From a virus: a stretch of DNA of 52,090 bases. Below the pieces are notes generated by a model. It searched no databases. It saw only the letters and a program-made list of their open reading frames with translations, and was not told the origin of the DNA. The stretch is from positions 1 through 52,090 of IMG/VR virus record IMGVR_UViG_3300025697_000033; one strand, given 5' to 3'. The translations under genes were made by a program, and so were the position numbers. Positions 1 through 8,814 of the stretch are shown here, in pieces (positions within the stretch are counted from its first letter, which is position 1; each line of letters begins with the position of its first letter).

Positions 1-68
1 GCCAATTGTCCATTGTGCATAATTAGCGGCGCGATGCCTTTCACTTGGAACGTCTTTTGTTTCAACAT
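1..68 (-). CDS. Partial second copy of the start of the 51026-51589 gene
   Basis: The first 22 codons (beginning MLKQKTFQVKG) of the gene at 51026-51589 are repeated here because the contig ends overlap. The gene runs off the left edge and is intact only at the right end. An AGGAGAA ribosome binding site precedes the ATG. It should not be counted as a separate gene if the molecule is circular. Confidence 0.85.
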   Translation of the reverse strand, partial: MLKQKTFQVKGIAPLIMHNGQL

Positions 69-128
69 GTCATTTCTCCTTGTATTGCCTAACCTATCCG
101 TAAACCGCACAATGCGGAATATACCCTT

Positions 129-478
129 GCCTCGCCCCGCCACGCCATGCCCCGCCTAGCCTCGCCCCGCCACGCCGCGCCAGGCCTTGAGAAAAGTCTT
201 TGTTGCATCCTTGCCTCGCCTTGCCTTGCCCTGCCCAGCCGCGCCTCGCCGCGCCTTGCCAAGCCACGCCTTGAGAAAGTCTTTGTTGTATCCATGCCTT
301 GCCTTGCCTCTCCAGTCCTGGCCGTGCCTCGCCTATCCGAGCCTCGCCACGCCAAGCCTTGCCTTGCCCCTCCAGGCCAAGCCTTGAGAAAGTCTTTGTT
401 GTATCCATGCCTCGCCCGTCCATGCCAGGCCGCGCCTTGCCATGCCTCTCCGCGCCCATCCACGCCGTGCCTCGCCAT
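129..478. repeat. Pentamer (KCCNN)n array, left allele
   Basis: On the plus strand the sequence is a nearly unbroken series of five-base units, GCC or occasionally TCC followed by two variable bases. It is interrupted by a conserved element (starting GAGAAAG, ending near GTATCCAT) at 189-212, 273-295 and 386-408. The blocks hold about 12, 12, 17 and 15 pentamers. Read on the minus strand the unit is NNGGC, which leaves every reading frame open. The array lies between terminator 479-528 and the gene beginning at 68 (51589). Confidence 0.95.
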
Positions 479-528
479 AAAAAAGCCCCAACTACGCAGA
501 GACCGGCGAAGGAATGCGCAATTAGGGC
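479..528 (-). terminator. Rho-independent terminator in attenuator element E1
   Basis: On the minus strand a 14-bp stem (528-515 with 498-485, including three G-U pairs) closes a 16-nt loop and is followed by six T residues (484-479). The loop carries a 12-nt segment (499-510) complementary to the 5' end of the predicted transcript (566-577). The right-end copy is 51969-52018. Confidence 0.85.
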
Positions 529-579
529 TAAACAGGATCGCTCCTGTAAAAACTCGCTATGTGATTTCGCCGATCTCAT
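479..579 (-). ncRNA. E1 leader RNA with loop-complementary 5' end
   Basis: The predicted transcript starts at the A of an ATG at 579, seven bases after the -10 box. Its first bases (577-566) pair over 12 nt, with one G-U, with the loop of the terminator (499-510), directly next to the terminator 3' arm. Between them sits a perfect 6-bp hairpin with a GCGA tetraloop (532-547). An ORF from the ATG (MRSAKSHSEF...) reads through the terminator into the pentamer array. The architecture matches E2 (33756-33913) and E3 (47692-47825). Function as attenuator or small RNA is inferred. Confidence 0.65.
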
Positions 580-585
580 ATTCAA

Positions 586-614
586 ACTATACTAGAAAAA
601 CCTTTGGATGTCAA
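586..614 (-). promoter_or_regulatory. Sigma-70 promoter of E1
   Basis: Minus-strand -35 TTGACA (614-609) and -10 TATAGT (591-586) are separated by exactly 17 bp. Six bases later an ATG begins at 579, at the expected transcription start. The promoter overlaps the 3' end of the small membrane-protein gene and drives the terminator, the array and, around the circle, the gene at 51589. Confidence 0.8.
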
Positions 615-892
615 GCGCTCTTTTCCGCCGCCGCCCGCGCCTTGCATGTGGCCTCAAGCGCGGCAACCCGTTCCGACACCTCGTGGCCCCGGTCGCTTAT
701 CGTGTTTACGTTTTCCCATATCTCTCTGATTTGGTTTGCCATGCTATTCACGGAATCGCCAACATTTCCAATTGCGTCTCGGAGCCTGCCGATATGCAAG
801 CCGAGCGCCCACCGAAACGTCCCCAGAAGGGCCAGGTAAAAGGCAATGCCTATTCCCCCGAGTTTTGCCGCGTCTGCCAATCCGATTTCCAT
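611..892 (-). CDS. Small membrane protein with coiled-coil tail, holin-like
   Basis: This 93-residue protein has one hydrophobic segment near the N terminus (about residues 5-27, IGIAFYLALLGTF) followed by an amphipathic helical region with heptad character (IREIWENVNTISDRGHEV). It is the last gene of the long structural transcript, next to the tail-fibre-like gene. One-TM coiled-coil proteins at this place are often lysis or holin-associated, but other small membrane proteins at 47.9-48.5 kb also compete for that role. The ATG at 892 is chosen because AAGGAA lies seven bases upstream; an upstream GTG at 919 is possible. Confidence 0.6.
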   Translation of the reverse strand: MEIGLADAAKLGGIGIAFYLALLGTFRWALGLHIGRLRDAIGNVGDSVNSMANQIREIWENVNTISDRGHEVSERVAALEATCKARAAAEKSA

Positions 893-930
893 GTCTATTT
901 CCTTATTCACTTTGATCACTCCGCCCCCGG

Positions 931-2130
931 TTAATTCGAGATTCTGTTCACACGCATATTCACCGAGACGATCTTAATGTCATCATTTCCAGCCGTTGCG
1001 CCGCCCACAACCCCCACAAACAAATCACCAGCAACTACAGTGTCGGTGCCTGTAATTGAGGTCGCGCCGACATCGGTGCTATTCGAAAACCGCCGAGCCT
1101 TCATGCAGCTTCCGTTGATGATGTGCGTGATTGTTCCTGCAGCGCCAGCCCCGCCGCCAGTTCCGGCAACGTCCGCGCCCGCCAGATCTCGGACAGAGAA
1201 AGTCGTCGCATCCACCCATGTGACTAGGTGCGATGCGTTCAGCGCCGTATTCGTCGTGTGCCCGGCAATGACAACCGCATCGCCCGTTTCCAATCCATGC
1301 GCCGCCGCCATGGTTACGACGATAGGCGTTTCATCCGTCGAACTAGTGATGACCGGCTCCGTTGCAACCTCGTTTGCAACGGCGATCCAGTAGTCCTCGT
1401 TGGTGCCAGTGCCAACACCCGATGCAGACAGATAAATCTCATACGTCCCGCCACCATTTGCGCCGATTGTGATAACATCCGGGGTCAAAGTTGCAACGGC
1501 GTTTCCGTCTGAATCTTGCGCCCCGATATGAACGAACTCAGTGATGGGAGAGAACTCGTTCGTGTTGGTGGTGTGCGTCACGCCCGTACCCGTGCCTGTG
1601 TTCTGCCAAAGCCCAGCATAGGATCGCTCTTCGCTCGTTTCCAGCGCGGACGCAAGCACTTGCCCCGCTGCATTCGTGATGGTGGTCGGCCCGGTTCCCG
1701 CCGTAAGGATTCCGTCAATGTCCGTAGTGGCGCTCTTGATCGTGGTGGTGCCCGTCGCCGCGCCGATGTCCACCACCGTCGCCGCGCCGCCGAAGTTGAT
1801 CGTTGTGCTCACCGTATCAAGCAAGTCTTGTGTTGCCGCGCCTATGATGTCGTCGGCCACGGTCGTAACGCCCGTTACGCCCAACGTGCCGCCTACTACC
1901 GCGTCGCCGTCCATTGACAGATCGCCATCTCTGGTAAGCGTGATCCCGCCAGCGGGGCTTTCACCCTCCGCCGCCGATCCGTAGCCGCCGCCGACTTTGA
2001 TTTGCTCCTTGTAGAAGGTGGCGACTTGGGCATAGGCTTCGGGCAGGATGCCGTAAATCATTATCACAATCATAACGGCTACTATAGGCAGCCCTATCCC
2101 GAGTGAGATTTTATCTTTCCAGTTTCTCAT
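931..2130 (-). CDS. Putative tail fibre / virion surface protein
   Basis: This 399-residue protein starts with a hydrophobic segment (about residues 10-35), unusual for a fibre. A long Gly/Thr/Ala-rich beta-repeat region follows (GVTGVTTVADDI and similar), like phage fibre shafts. Around residues 270-330 the stretch VVTMAAAHGLETGDAVVIAG resembles the FCCH-like module common in phage structural proteins. It is the last large gene of the tail operon, where adsorption proteins often lie. The start has AGGAGAG at good spacing. The N-terminal hydrophobic segment could be a signal or anchor. Exact role is inferred from position. Confidence 0.6.
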   Translation of the reverse strand: MRNWKDKISLGIGLPIVAVMIVIMIYGILPEAYAQVATFYKEQIKVGGGYGSAAEGESPAGGITLTRDGDLSMDGDAVVGGTLGVTGVTTVADDIIGAATQDLLDTVSTTINFGGAATVVDIGAATGTTTIKSATTDIDGILTAGTGPTTITNAAGQVLASALETSEERSYAGLWQNTGTGTGVTHTTNTNEFSPITEFVHIGAQDSDGNAVATLTPDVITIGANGGGTYEIYLSASGVGTGTNEDYWIAVANEVATEPVITSSTDETPIVVTMAAAHGLETGDAVVIAGHTTNTALNASHLVTWVDATTFSVRDLAGADVAGTGGGAGAAGTITHIINGSCMKARRFSNSTDVGATSITGTDTVVAGDLFVGVVGGATAGNDDIKIVSVNMRVNRISN

Positions 2131-2184
2131 TTCTATCTCTCCTAAAGGCCGATGGTTCCGCCTTGGTTGTTCGTTGTGACAACT

Positions 2185-3237
2185 CTATCTTACTAAATAT
2201 GTTTCGCCGTCGAACCCTGCCTTGAGGGGATAGCGCTCTGCGGCGTCTGATATTCGCACCCCCGCAAACGAATATCTATAGGTCGCTGATAGGCTTCTCA
2301 ATATCAAGCCATGATCATCTGATAATAGAGAATATGGGCCTTCCTCCGGTAACGTCGTCTCCCATCCACCGAACAAAAACAACCCCGGATTTGTCATGGT
2401 TGATGTCTCGCCGATCCTCCACTGCACTTCAGATGCCACATACAATGCGCTGTCATAAAAGGTCCACGCAAGAAACCGCCTTTGCGTAACACTAAACCCC
2501 GTAAGAAGCGGCTGCACCGCGCTTCTTGTGTTTCTGTAGGGTATCGACGGATGCCCTGGCGATGTAGTGACGACACCAATTCCAGGAGTCTGATATCCCG
2601 GAATCGTTAAACCGCCAAACCCGCCTACCACAGAATGGCTTCTGTTAAACCAATATCCATCATTCGCTATTGGTGACCATATATATTGCTCACCCGTTCC
2701 CCACCGAATGCCTTCAGGGGATGAACGATTTGCAGTGAACGCATACACCAAGTCTCTGCCTAAAAACTGGGCGGAACCAGCAGCAAGCCCAAAAGACCCA
2801 AAACGCGCAAAGTTGACATTTAAAACGGAGAATACAATTGATCCTGATTCATCCAATTCAATATATCTAGCATAAGTATCACCCCAAGGAGAAATGCAAA
2901 TCATGCAACCGCCATCGGGAGAAGCCACTACGCTGGATACTGTGTCGCGTGTGACAGCCACCCCGGGATTTATATAAACCGTCCATAAAAGAGAACCCGC
3001 CATGCTGAATTTGCGGACCGTCGCCGATATCAATGTCACATTGCTTAGAACGAAAATATAATCATCAACAGAATAGTACCATACGCCCTCATCTGCATCT
3101 ATGCTCAGAATCAACGTTATAGAACAATCTACCTCAAGCCTATAAAGCCCACGGCCCGATCTGTTAGCACCAAAAGCCTGCACCTTGCTTCTTATTAGTC
3201 CTTGGTTTCTGCCTTTGTTTAGTGACTGGATGCTCAT
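2185..3237 (-). CDS. Unrecognised tail-associated protein, beta-propeller-like
   Basis: This 350-residue protein starts at the ATG two bases after the stop of the tail-tip gene, which points to translational coupling. An upstream ATG at 3255 would overlap that gene. The sequence is rich in short beta-strand patterns with repeated aromatic and Gly-Gly turns (WTVYINPG, YIWSPIANDGYWF), reminiscent of propeller blades, and has no clear catalytic motif. Its place between the tail tip and the fibre-like gene suggests a distal tail or receptor-binding component. I do not recognise a family. Confidence 0.6.
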   Translation of the reverse strand: MSIQSLNKGRNQGLIRSKVQAFGANRSGRGLYRLEVDCSITLILSIDADEGVWYYSVDDYIFVLSNVTLISATVRKFSMAGSLLWTVYINPGVAVTRDTVSSVVASPDGGCMICISPWGDTYARYIELDESGSIVFSVLNVNFARFGSFGLAAGSAQFLGRDLVYAFTANRSSPEGIRWGTGEQYIWSPIANDGYWFNRSHSVVGGFGGLTIPGYQTPGIGVVTTSPGHPSIPYRNTRSAVQPLLTGFSVTQRRFLAWTFYDSALYVASEVQWRIGETSTMTNPGLFLFGGWETTLPEEGPYSLLSDDHGLILRSLSATYRYSFAGVRISDAAERYPLKAGFDGETYLVR

Positions 3238-3239
3238 GG

Positions 3240-6200
3240 TTATACCGCCGCCCATCCTCGGGCCTCTTGCGTGATTTCAACCCACGGCACATTCGGGAAA
3301 TCTGTGAGTCGCCGCGTAACAGCAAGCCTGTCGCCAATATAATATCCTGGCGTGATGACCTGATCCTCCGTCACCCCATCAAGCACCGCATCACGATGGC
3401 GGAGCGTGGTCGATGTGTATTCCACCGAATCGCCGTTTTCAAAAACCCGCGCCACTCCATTGTATGAGTCTATCCATATTCCAAGAGACGGTGCCACATT
3501 CATCACGATTCCGGTTGCCTGCTCAAGCTCAACGTCATACCTAACGCACTCCAAGTATTGCGTCTGGATGCCTGTAACAATCGCGTACTCGATGCCGCGC
3601 TCCCACCAGTCACCGTTCCAAAACTCAAAGCCGTTTTCCGTGATTCGCGTGCTCCCCGTTGCTGGCACGTCCGGGTCAGTTGGGTCATCCGGGTCATTCA
3701 GCGTCACGCCGCCCTCGCCGGTGTTATAGATGCTGGTGATGTCGCCCGGCTGGCTGCGATTTATAAGCGCCTCAATGATGTCTTCCATGGTTCCGCGCCG
3801 ATTGTCCAATTCCATTTCGATTGGCAACGGATTCCCGCCGATGTCATACCGCACCTTGAGCACCTGCACCTCCGTGTCTACGTCTTGATCCGCGTCGAGC
3901 ACTTGCACTACTTGGCCCTTGTACAGCCCGTTGAATCCTAGATCCCATGCCGTGTTGGTGCCTGTCAAATCGACGGCGATTGTCGTGCCGGTGCGCCCCG
4001 GTACGTCGTTCGCCAGCATGCTCAAATCAAGCGTGTTCAATCGATACGAGATAAACGGGTCTTTGAACTCTTCAAGCGCCCGCAGAACGGCGGCCTCCAG
4101 TATGTCGGGGTCGGTGATTTGGGAGTCGGTCAAGATGAATTCGCGGATGCCATAGGCCGCAACGCTCGTATCATCCTGAATGTAACCAGTTGCATATCCA
4201 GCGTCCACCAAAGAGAGCCGCTTTTCAGGGATGTCGCCCTCGCCGAATCCATGGATCCGGTTTGCAAGCTCACTACGATCCTCTCGCGCCTCAAGCCCCA
4301 CAAGCCGCTCCCCGGCTGCGATTGCATCCGGCCCGCCGATAACCTCAATCTTGCGCCGCCAATTGAATTTGTTTTCCGCGTCCACCCACCAGACGCCCGC
4401 GTTTTCCTTGCCGATGGATTTCTGCATCTGCCTAATCACGGCGAGTATGTTCGTGTCCACCAGCTTCACGTCCGCAACCTGAGCCTCGATTTGCGGGTCA
4501 ATAATGCCAATTGAAACAGGCCGCTCATGGACTTGATCGGCTATGATTTCTTCCAAGACGCTTTGAACCGTGCCGGATGTTTCAATAAACGGGATAACCT
4601 CCCGCCCCATTTGCACAACCGCGTTGGCCGCGTAAACGTCAATGAAGAAAGCATCGCCCTCATTTGACCGCATGGGCTGTTCAACCGTGAATGCTCCAAG
4701 CGCAAGCCCCCAGCGGTCCCTCAGAACCAGCCGCGCATTGGGGTCCATGAGCGCCTCTGTTTGCGAAGCGTCTTTGGTGGGATCAGCGGTGACTCGAAAC
4801 TGAATATCACTCGCCTCATTCACGCGGTCGGTGAAGGTGCCATTATCCACTTGATTGATTTCCGCCATGAGTCCGTCAGTGCCGTATACCTCAATCTTGT
4901 AGAGCAGAACATCGCTTTCCTGGTAGGTTGTGGAGGTCGGCGGAACGCCGTCGAAGTCGGTCCCAAACACAACGCCATCGCTCGTTGTGGTGGTGATCGA
5001 AAGATCGTCGTTGAACGTCAGCGGCGTGGTGATGGTGTAGCTGCCCTCTTCGCCCGAGATGGTCCAGGTCGAAAGGCCCGCTGAATCAAACGCCGTTTGC
5101 ACCGTCGCCACGGAAGCATTATCCAAGAATTCCACACTGTAAAGCGTCCGATCAATTCGGATGCTCAGCGTCACCGTGTCGCCGCTTTCGTCGGTGGTCA
5201 ACGTATAGATCCGCGTTTTGGGCGTGGTGCCGCTGGGCGCGGACGGATCTCGCTGCCATGGCTCCCGATTCCAAAACTCTGTGGTATTCTGCACGCCGTT
5301 GGTGCCGTCGCCGTGAATGCCGCCGCCGATAATAATGCCGCCGCCCGCCACGCCGGGAGAGGATACCCCCACACTTGGAAGGTGCATGCCAATCCGCGCC
5401 GTGCCGACAAAGCCCGACATGTCGAGGACCGCGTCGGCGACGTACCCCACCGTGATTTGCCGCTCTTCACCCGCGCTAAGCTCAACGAAAATAGGCTCAG
5501 GCGTTCTGTAGCCGGCCACCGGCAGGAACGTCACCCAATACTCTCCCGCGTCGAGCGTGATCGCCTCACCGGAATCGCGCCACGCCTCATTGGCTACTTG
5601 CCACGCTGAACCCGATGGGCCGGAAATCAAGACGTTCAAGCCCACTTCCGCCGCCGTGTAGGTGATGGTTTCCGAAAGTAGATCGCCCGCTGGAACCGTC
5701 ACGAATTTGGAGGCGGGTTCGATCCATCCTGATTGTGGTTTCGCGGAAAGGGAGTATTGCGCGGCCAGCACAGTGATGGTTTCGCCTGAATCCGTGAAGG
5801 GCGCCGCGCCGGTCAATGTGTAGCCGCCGCCCGCGATTGCGCCAGCCGGGGCGATGGTGCCCTTGAATTGTCCATTGATAGGCGTGTAGGTTCCGGTGAC
5901 TTCGGTATCCACGCCGTCCGTCAAATTGGTGTCGAAGTCTTCCGGTGCGTCATAGGTCGAAAGATTGCTTGAGAATGCGATGGTGTATGGGTTCGCAGAA
6001 ACAGGCAATGCCACCGTCGCGCCGGATGCCCTCGGTGTGACTCCCGCGTCAACGCTCCATGTTTCTCCCGTCACAGCCGCCGCCGGGGAAAGCGTCACTG
6101 TCAGATTGCCATTGCCCGCTGCAAGAGGCACCCAGATCGCGGTATGCGTCACGGTGGTATCGCTTGACACCTCCACGTTTTCGCCCGTGGGGGTCGTAAA

Positions 6201-8081
6201 CCCCGCCACCGCGCCATAGGTGACGGCATAGGTGCCAGGGGTAAGTATAGCCGTCTGCCCGTTCGTGTAGGCCACACTGTCCACCGTGGCCGTGGCGGTA
6301 GCTTGCGCGTCTGGGGGTTGCAGGTCGAAAAGGATTTGTCCAGGCGGATCGGTCGCGTCGGCAACGTAGGTTCCCGTGACAACATATTCCTTGTCAACTT
6401 CGACTTCAACCGTTTCATCGGCGGGTTTCGTGTATCCCGCCTGTGCGGAGAACACCAGCGTCTTGGTGCCTGCCGCCAAGTCTTGAGACGCGCCTGTCAA
6501 TGGGTTTGTCGCGCCGCCGTCCACCGTCCATGTCGCCACGCCCTGCAGCGCAGACGGAAGAGCGTTGACCAGCAAATTTCCAGTGGTGCCGTTTAGGGTG
6601 TAAACGACGTTCAAAACAGTCGTGGTGCCAGCCTCCACGACGTTGCTGGTGTGCGGCCCGGTTGCCGTCCATCCTGAGATAGGTTTGAGGTAGACCGTGT
6701 ACGTCGCGTCCGCAAGATCGACTTCTTCGCCGTCAGCGTAGGGATAGGTTGCTCCGTCCGTGCCCCACATGCCCCCAGCCGTCACCGCCGCCGCAGGGTC
6801 TATGTTGACCTTGAGTACGCCCACCGACGCCGTATACGTCCCTGTGGCGCTGTCTGTTGCACCCGCTGAAACTACCGGGTTTTCGTCGGCGGGCGGATCC
6901 CAGCCGATCACATTCTTGTATTCGACCAGATGCGCCCCCGCGCTGAGATTATTCACCGTGGCAGTGGATGTCAACCACGCGCCGCCATCCACGCGAAACC
7001 GAGCGCCCGCCGTGATCGCGCCCGCAGGGGCCAGGGTGCGGGTGATATTTCCATGCGTCAAAACATAAGTGGTGTTGACCGTCGTGTCTTCGCCCGCCTC
7101 CAGCATGACCGTCGCGGGGGTGGGCGTGGTGTAATTCGTCGCGTCGTGGTAAATGGGGGCCGTCCGCAGATCCCCTACATCACGCTGCGCTTGATCGCCG
7201 TCATCGCGCCATGCGGTTTCATCATTCATCCGCCATTGAGCGCCCGCCGTTATGGCCGCTGGGTTCGGCAAAAGATTCACGATCAAGCCGCCCCGCGCCG
7301 CAGTGTAGAGCATGGGCGCGTCAACGTTTTTCCCGAGGGAGACAACCACGTCCAGGCTTTCCGGTGAATCCCAAAGCAAGTTCGGAACATCCACCGGATG
7401 GACGGTGTGAGAACCCGTGATCACGGAAATTGCAACACCGGTCGGATATTCCGTGAGGCCAGAATCGATTGTCACTTTCGCGCCAAGCGTAGCTGCGCGG
7501 GCGGGCGTTATGAGCGGCGTAATGAGCCCCACAGGGCCGGATGTGTGAGTAAGCACCAAACGCGGGAAGTCTGTTACGTCTGTCCGCAAGGTCCAGTCTA
7601 CAAAATCCGTATCGGCATTTCCTAACGTTGCCTCGATGCTTGTATTATCAACCGACACCGCCGCGCCGTCCGGGTTCTCCCACTCTATGCGGATCGTAAC
7701 ATGAGTAGCGCCGTCCGCATAAGCCTTGATGAGCCCTTTGGAAAAATCGCCTGTAATGTCGTAAAGCTGCGTTCCGGTTGCTGTGGACTGTTGCCCAGTC
7801 AATAGCGTTCCATTGAAGCTCAGAGCCTCCATGGCCGCGTAGCCTGTAACCTCGGTCCACGCCCCGACGTCATCAGCCTGCACGTCATATTCTACGGTTG
7901 CATTCGCGGCGGCAACTTCAAGTTGTAGTTTGGCGTTTGTGAGGTTGTCCGCGCCGATGCTGGGAAGGGCGAAGCGGATAAAATAGTGCAGCACCCCATC
8001 TTCCCCCGGCGTGGTGTAAGAATCCTCATAAGTAATGAGGTTCGCCGTCACATCCCCGATAACTGTGGTCGTGATGCTCAT
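3240..8081 (-). CDS. Giant tail-tip protein with N-terminal Ig-like/PEGA-type repeats
   Basis: This 1613-residue protein is the largest in the genome. Residues 1-175 look like a DNRLRE-type beta-sandwich (RFALPSIGADNLTNAKLQL). Residues about 257-884 hold eight repeats of roughly 75 residues with the pattern AP.GAITAGARFRVDGGAW followed by GW..P.....V, typical of surface repeat domains. A Gly-rich linker follows. Residues about 1050-1500 resemble siphovirus tail-tip/prophage tail endopeptidase or gp37-like hub proteins. The gene lies downstream of tape measure and small distal genes, as expected for the tail hub. Carrying the adhesin repeats before the hub domain is unusual. Start directly abuts the upstream stop. 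Confidence 0.8.
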   Translation of the reverse strand: MSITTTVIGDVTANLITYEDSYTTPGEDGVLHYFIRFALPSIGADNLTNAKLQLEVAAANATVEYDVQADDVGAWTEVTGYAAMEALSFNGTLLTGQQSTATGTQLYDITGDFSKGLIKAYADGATHVTIRIEWENPDGAAVSVDNTSIEATLGNADTDFVDWTLRTDVTDFPRLVLTHTSGPVGLITPLITPARAATLGAKVTIDSGLTEYPTGVAISVITGSHTVHPVDVPNLLWDSPESLDVVVSLGKNVDAPMLYTAARGGLIVNLLPNPAAITAGAQWRMNDETAWRDDGDQAQRDVGDLRTAPIYHDATNYTTPTPATVMLEAGEDTTVNTTYVLTHGNITRTLAPAGAITAGARFRVDGGAWLTSTATVNNLSAGAHLVEYKNVIGWDPPADENPVVSAGATDSATGTYTASVGVLKVNIDPAAAVTAGGMWGTDGATYPYADGEEVDLADATYTVYLKPISGWTATGPHTSNVVEAGTTTVLNVVYTLNGTTGNLLVNALPSALQGVATWTVDGGATNPLTGASQDLAAGTKTLVFSAQAGYTKPADETVEVEVDKEYVVTGTYVADATDPPGQILFDLQPPDAQATATATVDSVAYTNGQTAILTPGTYAVTYGAVAGFTTPTGENVEVSSDTTVTHTAIWVPLAAGNGNLTVTLSPAAAVTGETWSVDAGVTPRASGATVALPVSANPYTIAFSSNLSTYDAPEDFDTNLTDGVDTEVTGTYTPINGQFKGTIAPAGAIAGGGYTLTGAAPFTDSGETITVLAAQYSLSAKPQSGWIEPASKFVTVPAGDLLSETITYTAAEVGLNVLISGPSGSAWQVANEAWRDSGEAITLDAGEYWVTFLPVAGYRTPEPIFVELSAGEERQITVGYVADAVLDMSGFVGTARIGMHLPSVGVSSPGVAGGGIIIGGGIHGDGTNGVQNTTEFWNREPWQRDPSAPSGTTPKTRIYTLTTDESGDTVTLSIRIDRTLYSVEFLDNASVATVQTAFDSAGLSTWTISGEEGSYTITTPLTFNDDLSITTTTSDGVVFGTDFDGVPPTSTTYQESDVLLYKIEVYGTDGLMAEINQVDNGTFTDRVNEASDIQFRVTADPTKDASQTEALMDPNARLVLRDRWGLALGAFTVEQPMRSNEGDAFFIDVYAANAVVQMGREVIPFIETSGTVQSVLEEIIADQVHERPVSIGIIDPQIEAQVADVKLVDTNILAVIRQMQKSIGKENAGVWWVDAENKFNWRRKIEVIGGPDAIAAGERLVGLEAREDRSELANRIHGFGEGDIPEKRLSLVDAGYATGYIQDDTSVAAYGIREFILTDSQITDPDILEAAVLRALEEFKDPFISYRLNTLDLSMLANDVPGRTGTTIAVDLTGTNTAWDLGFNGLYKGQVVQVLDADQDVDTEVQVLKVRYDIGGNPLPIEMELDNRRGTMEDIIEALINRSQPGDITSIYNTGEGGVTLNDPDDPTDPDVPATGSTRITENGFEFWNGDWWERGIEYAIVTGIQTQYLECVRYDVELEQATGIVMNVAPSLGIWIDSYNGVARVFENGDSVEYTSTTLRHRDAVLDGVTEDQVITPGYYIGDRLAVTRRLTDFPNVPWVEITQEARGWAAV

Positions 8082-8804
8082 TTAGAGAAACGCCCTTTTG
8101 TCTACAATATAGCCGTCGCCTCCGTCACTGTCTTCAATGATCGTTTCGCCCACGACGTGATAAATCCAGGCCAGCAAGAGATTGCTGGCGCTCACAGCGC
8201 GCGCGGTGGGGGAGCCTGCCTCTACCCCGGTGAGGATGGAGATCGTGCCGTCCTGGGCAACCTGGACCGTATCAATGCGCGGATTGACCGTCGGGGCCAC
8301 CATAAGCGCGGAGGCGAACTGCGAAGCCCCCCCCACGGGTTGCCCGTCAACCATGGCGAAGCCCGCGCCGACGATCACGCCCATAGTGGCGGTTCCCGTG
8401 GTCTCTTCGGTGAGCAGGTCCGTGCCAGAAGCGCTACGCTGCACCCCGTCATCACCATGAATGAAGAAGAAGGCCGTCCGCAGATTATCAAGCTCGGTTT
8501 TTAATTCGTTGAACAGCGCCGCCGAAACTACATTAGAAACCGCCGCGTCTGCAAGGTGCGTGGATGCAGCGCTCCCGTCATAGGCGCGTTCTATCGTGAG
8601 CGTGTCCAGGCCCGCGCTAGGCGTGTCTGTGGCTACGACGGAGACCAGAACGAACTCACTATCGATCTTGGCAATGAACGGCGCGTCCGGCGCTCCTGTG
8701 GCTCCGCTCGCTTTCAGGATAGCGGTAAGCTGCCCCGATGTCATATTGGCGTTGAGCGCCGCCTCCCAGTTGTTCGCGGTGTTGTTCAGTGCTGTCTTAG
8801 CCAT
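8082..8804 (-). CDS. Unrecognised tail-tip region protein
   Basis: This 240-residue protein has an N-terminal part with patterns seen in phage baseplate/fibre-attachment proteins (FVLVSVVATDTPSAGLDTLT, IERAYDGSAASTHLADAAV, which look like a 'value plus validity' beta domain). A helical segment (LFNELKTELDNLR) follows, then a Gly-rich C-terminal half. TAGGAG lies before the ATG. It sits between the tail tip and a 149-residue gene that follows tape measure, so a distal tail or fibre-base role is likely, by position only. Confidence 0.6.
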   Translation of the reverse strand: MAKTALNNTANNWEAALNANMTSGQLTAILKASGATGAPDAPFIAKIDSEFVLVSVVATDTPSAGLDTLTIERAYDGSAASTHLADAAVSNVVSAALFNELKTELDNLRTAFFFIHGDDGVQRSASGTDLLTEETTGTATMGVIVGAGFAMVDGQPVGGASQFASALMVAPTVNPRIDTVQVAQDGTISILTGVEAGSPTARAVSASNLLLAWIYHVVGETIIEDSDGGDGYIVDKRAFL

Positions 8805-8814
8805 TGCTCGGCTC

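Larger units (their letters stand above)
1..600. repeat. Left terminal repeat (matches 51522-52090)
   Basis: The first 128 bases match the segment starting at 51522, with one G/A difference at position 100. Bases 474-600 match 51964-52090 exactly. Between these flanks lies a pentamer array that differs between the two ends in sequence and is 31 bp longer here. Overlapping ends of this kind show a circular or terminally redundant genome. The array difference suggests two alleles of one locus rather than a simple duplicated read-out. Confidence 0.9.

Noticed and set aside
94-585. Long minus-strand ORFs through the pentamer arrays encoding Arg/Gly/Ala-rich proteins
   Set aside because: All three minus frames are open because the unit cannot make stops, and the frame joining the next gene differs between the two alleles, so no single protein is supported.
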